The notes beneath the pieces were generated by a model. That model was not told the DNA's origin, did not search any database, and saw nothing but the letters and a program-made list of their open reading frames with translations. The position numbers and the translations under genes were made by a program. This document shows positions 60,074-64,000 of a stretch of 64,000 nucleotides of DNA, piece after piece; position 1 is the first letter of the stretch; each line of letters starts with the position of its first letter. Origin of the DNA: Allobrachymonas sp. (lineage in GTDB: Bacteria > Pseudomonadota > Gammaproteobacteria > Burkholderiales > Burkholderiaceae_C); assembly GCA_030529505.1 (NCBI GenBank), contig JAUMWT010000008.1, positions 19,758-83,757 on the forward strand, read 5' to 3'.

Positions 60074-60146
60074 TTGCGGCATACCAGCCCCTCGTCGTGC
60101 CTGATCGCGTGATCTTGCATGAGCGATCAGCAGCAGGCCAGGCAGC

Positions 60147-60977
60147 ATGCGCGTACTCCTGATTGAAGACGACCCCATGATCGGCGCGGCCGCGCAGGCC
60201 GCGCTCAAGGACGCATCGTGCGCGGCCGATTGGGTCAAGACCGGCCCGGCCGGGCTGGATGCCCTGGCCGCCCAGCACTACGATCTGGTGCTGCTCGACC
60301 TGGGCCTGCCCGGCAAAGACGGCCTGCAGGTGCTGCGCGCCATCCGCGGCAAAAGCGATGCCGTACCCGTGCTCATTACCACCGCGCGCGACGGGGTGGA
60401 AGACCGCATCGCCGGGCTGGACGCCGGGGCGGACGATTACGTCATCAAACCTTTTGACATGAACGAGCTGCTGGCGCGCATGCGTGCCGTGCTGCGGCGT
60501 AAAAGCGGCATGGGCACGCCTGTGCTGGATAACGGCCTGCTGCGCCTGGACCCCGCCACACATGAAGTCTGGCGGCTGGATGGCGCAGTGGATGAGGCGG
60601 CTGCGGCGAGCGAGCCGAAAAAAACGGCTTCGTCGAAAGCGGCGAAAGAGGTGAAACAGGCGCAGGCAAAGAGCGCAGCCGATGTGTCCAAGGCCTCGCC
60701 CGCGCCGGAAGAACAAGTCGGGCAGGCGGCAGGCCAAGCCGGTCAAGCCGTGCGCCTGTCCAAGCGCGAATTCGCCTTGCTCTATGCGCTGATGCTGCGG
60801 CCCGGCGCCATCCTGTCGCGCGCGCAGCTCGAAGACCGCGTCTACGGCTGGGGCGAAGAGGTGGAAAGCAATGCCATCGAATTCCTGATCCACGCCCTGC
60901 GGCGCAAGCTGGGCAGCGATGCCATCAAGAATGTGCGCGGCGCTGGCTGGATGGTGCCCAAGAACCCTGTGGCTTGA
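60147..60977 (+). CDS. OmpR/PhoB-family response regulator
   Basis: 276 residues. Receiver domain with IEDD acidic pair, phospho-acceptor D51 in LVLLDLGLPG, and K101 in VIKPF. The winged-helix C-terminal domain is split by an Ala/Lys-rich insertion (about 148-200, AAASEPKKTASSKAAKEVKQ...), so the protein is longer than the usual ~225. Ends LRRKLGSDAIKNVRGAGWMV. Partner of the kinase at 61681, but two MITEs lie between them. The stop TGA is the MITE's target site. Confidence 0.93.
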   Translation: MRVLLIEDDPMIGAAAQAALKDASCAADWVKTGPAGLDALAAQHYDLVLLDLGLPGKDGLQVLRAIRGKSDAVPVLITTARDGVEDRIAGLDAGADDYVIKPFDMNELLARMRAVLRRKSGMGTPVLDNGLLRLDPATHEVWRLDGAVDEAAAASEPKKTASSKAAKEVKQAQAKSAADVSKASPAPEEQVGQAAGQAGQAVRLSKREFALLYALMLRPGAILSRAQLEDRVYGWGEEVESNAIEFLIHALRRKLGSDAIKNVRGAGWMVPKNPVA

Positions 60978-61173
60978 AAAGCTGTTCAATATCTTCTCAA
61001 GGGCGCTTGAAAATGGATGCGGACGGTTTGCTGCGTTGCCAATCCTGGCATCCGTTTTGCTGATGTCGCACGGCCCATGCGCTGCGCTACACACAAAGAT
61101 GCGCGCCTTGCATCCCATTCATCCCATTCCGCGCCATCTCCAATCGCTTCGCGTTGAGATATTGCACAGGTTC
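60978..61173 (+). mobile_element. MITE copy 13, abutting the response-regulator stop codon
   Basis: 196 bp starting directly after the regulator's TGA (60975-60977), ending at ATTGCACAGGTTC, followed by another TGA (61174-61176). Core GGACGGTTTGCTGCGTTGCC and GCGCCTTGCATCCC. Confidence 0.85.
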
Positions 61174-61200
61174 TGAGGGCTTGTTCCATCTCCCCTCTCA

Positions 61201-61378
61201 GGGTCTGTTCAAAGTCTTTCCATGTGTGCGCAAGTGCAACAAAGAGCCTGGCCATTTGCTGCCTTGCAAATGCGCGCCGGGCGGCTGGTCCGTTCGTGCC
61301 CTGTGTTTCGTGCTTTGCGCCTTGCAGCTGCTGCCTTTGCCAGGCAAGGCACACGATGCGAAGACTTTGAACAGGCGC
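61201..61378 (+). mobile_element. MITE copy 14 (subfamily B)
   Basis: 178 bp, ends GGGTCTGTTCAAAGTC and GACTTTGAACAGGCGC; flanks TCA and TTA differ. The interior differs from the main family: TTTGCCAGGCAAGGCACACG followed by ATGCGAAG. The same piece occurs at 20.4 and 34.6 kb. Confidence 0.75.
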
Positions 61379-61680
61379 TTAGGCGTTTGAAAAAGGAAAG
61401 CGGGCGGGGCTGCGCTCTGGCAAGTCTTGTGCAGGGAGCAGGCGCGGCCTTGATCGCTGCTTGGCAAGCGACACAGCTTTCTCTATGCCAAGCCCCCAAG
61501 CGCCGCATGCTGCAAAGATTGCCAACAGCGCCCTGCGTGCGGCCCGCCTGCGCGTGTTTGTGGTTGGCGCTATGGCGCTGCCGAGCGGCGCCGTTGACGC
61601 GCCAGACGCTTTCGGGCGGCTGCTCATCGCCTTGAGGCGCAACACTACAGCCCCCTGGCGATTTTTTTGAAAGAACTTCC
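61379..61680. other. Leader region of the histidine kinase gene
   Basis: About 300 bp with no gene recognised. May carry a separate promoter for the kinase since two elements lie between it and the regulator gene. Confidence 0.4.
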
Positions 61681-63066
61681 GTGAAGCCTTCGTTTTCTCA
61701 AACGCCGCAAACGCCCAATCAAGCCCCCAAGCAAGCCTCAAAGGGCCATTCGTTGCGCCTGCGCCTGGCGCTGTGGCTCTCGTCGGCCATTGCGGCCGTG
61801 GCCGTGGTGGCGGGGGGCTATGCCTTTTGGCAAACCTTTGAAGAAGTGCACGATCTGCAAGACGATGTGCTGCGGCAGGTGGCGGCGCTGGTCAGCCACG
61901 CAGGCGAGCCGGCCATGCAGGCCTTGCAACACGCCACAGACGATGACGAGCTGGACATTGACGACGACACGCAGCTGCGCATTCAGCCCCTGGGCCAGCC
62001 CGCGGCCAAAGGCGATGGCTACCTGCCGGACACTTTGCCCAGCGGCTTGCACACGCTGGATCTGGACGGCACCGGCTACCGCCTGCTGGTGCACAGCCTG
62101 CCCGGCGGCCAGCGTTTTGCCGTGATGCAGGAGACCAGCCTGCGCAACGAAATTGCCCTCAACAGCGCCATGCTCACGGTGCTGCCGCTCTTGCTGCTGG
62201 TGCCCCTGCTGGTGTTGATGACGGTGCTGCTGGTGCATCGCATGCTCAAGCCCGTAGCCACGCTGGCGCGCGAGGTGGACGCCCGCCACGAAACCGCCTT
62301 GCACGCCGTGTCGCAACACAAGCTGCCATCCGAAATCCGCCCCTTTGTGCACGCCATCAACCGTTTGCTGGCGCGCGTGGATCAGAGCATGGCCGCGCAG
62401 CGCCGCTTCGTGGCCGATGCCGCGCACGAGCTGCGCTCGCCCATGACGGCGCTTTCGCTGCAGGCGCAGCGCCTGGCCGCAGCCGAGATGTCGCCCGGCG
62501 CGCAAGAGCGGCTGCACAGCTTGCAGCAGGGCATCGAGCGCAACCGCCGCCTGCTTGATCAGTTGCTGACGATGGCGCGCGCGCAAGAGGCATCGGCCGC
62601 GCCCGCTCAAGCCGTGGAGCTGAACGAGGTGTTTCGGCAAGTGCTCGAAGACCTCATGCCCCTGGCCGAAGCCCGGCACATCGACCTGGGCCTGGTCGAA
62701 GGGGCCGAAGGCCAGGGCCTGCAACTGCACGTGCAGGCAGTGGATGCGCTCACCGTGGTCAAGAACCTGGTGGACAACGCCATACGCTACGCGCCCGATG
62801 GCGGGCGGGTGGACGTGTCGGCGCGCCAACTGGGCGGCAGCATCGTGATCGAGGTGCAAGACAACGGCCCGGGCATTGCCGCGCACGAGCGCAGCCGCGT
62901 GCTCGATGCCTTTTACCGCGTGGCGGGGACTGAGGCCACCGGTTCGGGCCTGGGCCTGTCCATCGTGCAGGCCATCGTGCAACGCTGGGGAGGGCGCATC
63001 GAATTGCTGGATGCGCCGCATGCCACCAGCGGACTGCTGGTGCGGGTGCATGGGCCGCTGCACTAA
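61681..63066 (+). CDS. Sensor histidine kinase, EnvZ/QseC type
   Basis: 461 residues, GTG start. TM1 at about 30-50, periplasmic part, TM2 at about 165-190. H-box FVADAAHELRSPMTALSLQAQRL at about 240-262 (phospho-His), N-box KNLVDNAIRYAP, G1 DNGPGI and G2 GSGLGLSI. Paired with the regulator gene upstream; with the PepSY genes it may sense an envelope signal. The stop TAA (63064-63066) is the flank of a MITE. Confidence 0.94.
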   Translation: MKPSFSQTPQTPNQAPKQASKGHSLRLRLALWLSSAIAAVAVVAGGYAFWQTFEEVHDLQDDVLRQVAALVSHAGEPAMQALQHATDDDELDIDDDTQLRIQPLGQPAAKGDGYLPDTLPSGLHTLDLDGTGYRLLVHSLPGGQRFAVMQETSLRNEIALNSAMLTVLPLLLLVPLLVLMTVLLVHRMLKPVATLAREVDARHETALHAVSQHKLPSEIRPFVHAINRLLARVDQSMAAQRRFVADAAHELRSPMTALSLQAQRLAAAEMSPGAQERLHSLQQGIERNRRLLDQLLTMARAQEASAAPAQAVELNEVFRQVLEDLMPLAEARHIDLGLVEGAEGQGLQLHVQAVDALTVVKNLVDNAIRYAPDGGRVDVSARQLGGSIVIEVQDNGPGIAAHERSRVLDAFYRVAGTEATGSGLGLSIVQAIVQRWGGRIELLDAPHATSGLLVRVHGPLH

Positions 63067-63247
63067 GAGCCTGTTCACGATCTCAACACGAGGCGCTTGA
63101 AAATGGAAGCGGGCGGCCTGCTGCGTTGCGAATCTGTCAATCATCTGACCCATGTTGCACGGGCTATTCACTGCGCCGCATGCAAAGATGTGCGCCTTGC
63201 ATCCCACTCCCTATCCAATCGCCTGCATTGAGGTTTTGAACAGCTTC
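63067..63247 (+). mobile_element. MITE copy 15, abutting the histidine kinase stop codon
   Basis: 181 bp starting GAGCCTGTTCACGATCTC immediately after the kinase's TAA stop; the other end GAGGTTTTGAACAGCTTC is followed by TTG rather than TAA. Core GGGCGGCCTGCTGCGTTGC and GCGCCTTGCATCCCA. Confidence 0.82.
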
Positions 63248-63637
63248 TTGGCGTGATGCACATTGCTTGTTGTCTGGCGGGTTTTGTTTTTCTTGTTCCC
63301 AAGCGCTCGTGAATTGCGATTGTTCAGAGGCATTGCCACTCCAGCGTTCGGCTTGGCGTTTGCTCCTTTTCATTGAAGGCAGCTTAGCGCCTCTGTCGCT
63401 CGTAGCCATCCAGGACGCTGCACGTGTTTGGCGTTTGGACTGGCAGCCTTGGCAGGGCGTTTCATATCGCACAAGGAAGAATGAGCAGACGCTGGCAAGC
63501 CTTGGCTGCTTCGCCTTTCACCTGGATGCATGTCGGCGCAGCGCCTTGGCTTTGCGGCGCTCGCAGGGCGGTGGGGCATGGCTCCACATGGCAGAAGCCC
63601 TGGATGTGAAGCGCTGCATATTGAACGTGCAGGCATG
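63248..63637. other. Intergenic region, nothing recognised
   Basis: About 390 bp between the last MITE and the proS terminator. Open frames have no support. Confidence 0.35.
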
Positions 63638-63668
63638 AAAAAAGCCGCCCCTTTCGGAAGCGGCTTTT
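63638..63668 (-). terminator. Intrinsic terminator of proS
   Basis: Read on the minus strand: AAAAGCCGC ... GCGGC followed by TTTTTT, an 8-9 bp stem just downstream of the proS stop. Confidence 0.85.
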
Positions 63669-63689
63669 GCTGCCTTGGGCCAGCTGATA

Positions 63690-64000
63690 TCAGCTCTTGA
63701 TTTGTTGCCGCAGATGCGCCTCGATGTCGGCCAGCGGCAGCTTGGTGGCTGCGCTGTCACGGCGGTGCTGGTATTCGCACTCGCCAGCGGCAATGCCGCG
63801 GTCGGAAAACACCACGCGGTGCGGCACGCCGATCAGTTCCCAATCGGCAAACATCACGCCGGGGCGCTCGCCGCGGTCGTCCAGCATCACGTCCACACCG
63901 GCAGCCAGCAGGCTGTTGTAGAGCTTCAAGGCTTCGGTTTTGACCGCCTCGCTGCGATCCATGCCGATGGGGCAGATGACCACGGTAAACGGCGCAATCG
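63690..64000 (-). CDS. proS: Prolyl-tRNA synthetase, C-terminal end (5' end outside window)
   Basis: The last ~103 residues only. [28 protein letters not shown] and [31 protein letters not shown] are the anticodon-binding domain of class II ProRS. The final [17 protein letters not shown] ends the protein. The gene continues past the window end. Confidence 0.92.
   Translation of the reverse strand, partial: IAPFTVVICPIGMDRSEAVKTEALKLYNSLLAAGVDVMLDDRGERPGVMFADWELIGVPHRVVFSDRGIAAGECEYQHRRDSAATKLPLADIEAHLRQQIKS

Overview
The window looks like chromosomal DNA from a GC-rich betaproteobacterium, most likely Burkholderiales and close to Comamonadaceae. The main reasons are the leuC-ecn-leuD-leuB block, the sdhCDAB-sdhE-gltA block followed by a GntR regulator and mdh, a BirA without a DNA-binding domain, and a SWIB-tailed topoisomerase III. 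This is inference from gene content and order; no database was consulted. No rRNA, tRNA or CRISPR array was seen.

Layout. 1-1.1 kb: the end of a polyprenyl-phosphate phosphoribosyltransferase (UbiA family) and a DUF212/PAP2-like membrane protein. 1.1-2.8 kb: an AT-rich patch with one secreted orphan protein. 2.8-9.6 kb: pdxH, then leucine biosynthesis genes with an entericidin between leuC and leuD, then gltA. 10.4-19 kb: sdhE, sdhB, sdhA, sdhD, sdhC, a GntR regulator, mdh and a CitE-like lyase, mostly TCA-cycle functions. 19.3-23.8 kb: a four-gene minus-strand cluster of membrane and secreted proteins. It includes a Pycsar-effector-like (DUF5706/PycTM) membrane domain fused to a beta-propeller, next to a secreted paralogue of that propeller. 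23.8-28 kb: thiE-like, a YbgC-type thioesterase, a small membrane protein, a pentapeptide-repeat protein and birA. 28.3-32.9 kb: topB with a C-terminal SWIB domain, a BglII-like restriction-modification pair, then a second partial copy of the SWIB coding sequence. 33-48 kb: MATE pump, alcohol dehydrogenase, small orphans, APH-kinase fusion, dacA, ferredoxin, VanZ, TetR, queF, yaaA and an EF-hand lipoprotein.

48.1-51.5 kb looks like the replication-origin neighbourhood. An AT-rich intergenic region with DnaA-box-like sequences lies upstream of mnmG and rsmG, and three parS-like sites lie inside those two genes. parA and parB do not follow rsmG; an AT-richer accessory block does (51.5-55.5 kb: a methyltransferase, a DUF2071-like protein, a secreted protein, a membrane protein and a tandem pair of 55-residue proteins). 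55.9-64 kb holds a thioesterase, rep helicase, two PepSY proteins, a two-component system and the end of proS.

A short inverted-repeat element (about 160-200 bp, ends GAGCCTGTTC...GAACAGGCTC, TNA target duplications, no coding capacity) recurs through the window in about a dozen full, nested or truncated copies. At four genes the flanking TNA triplet is also the stop codon, so the element starts at the first base after the gene.
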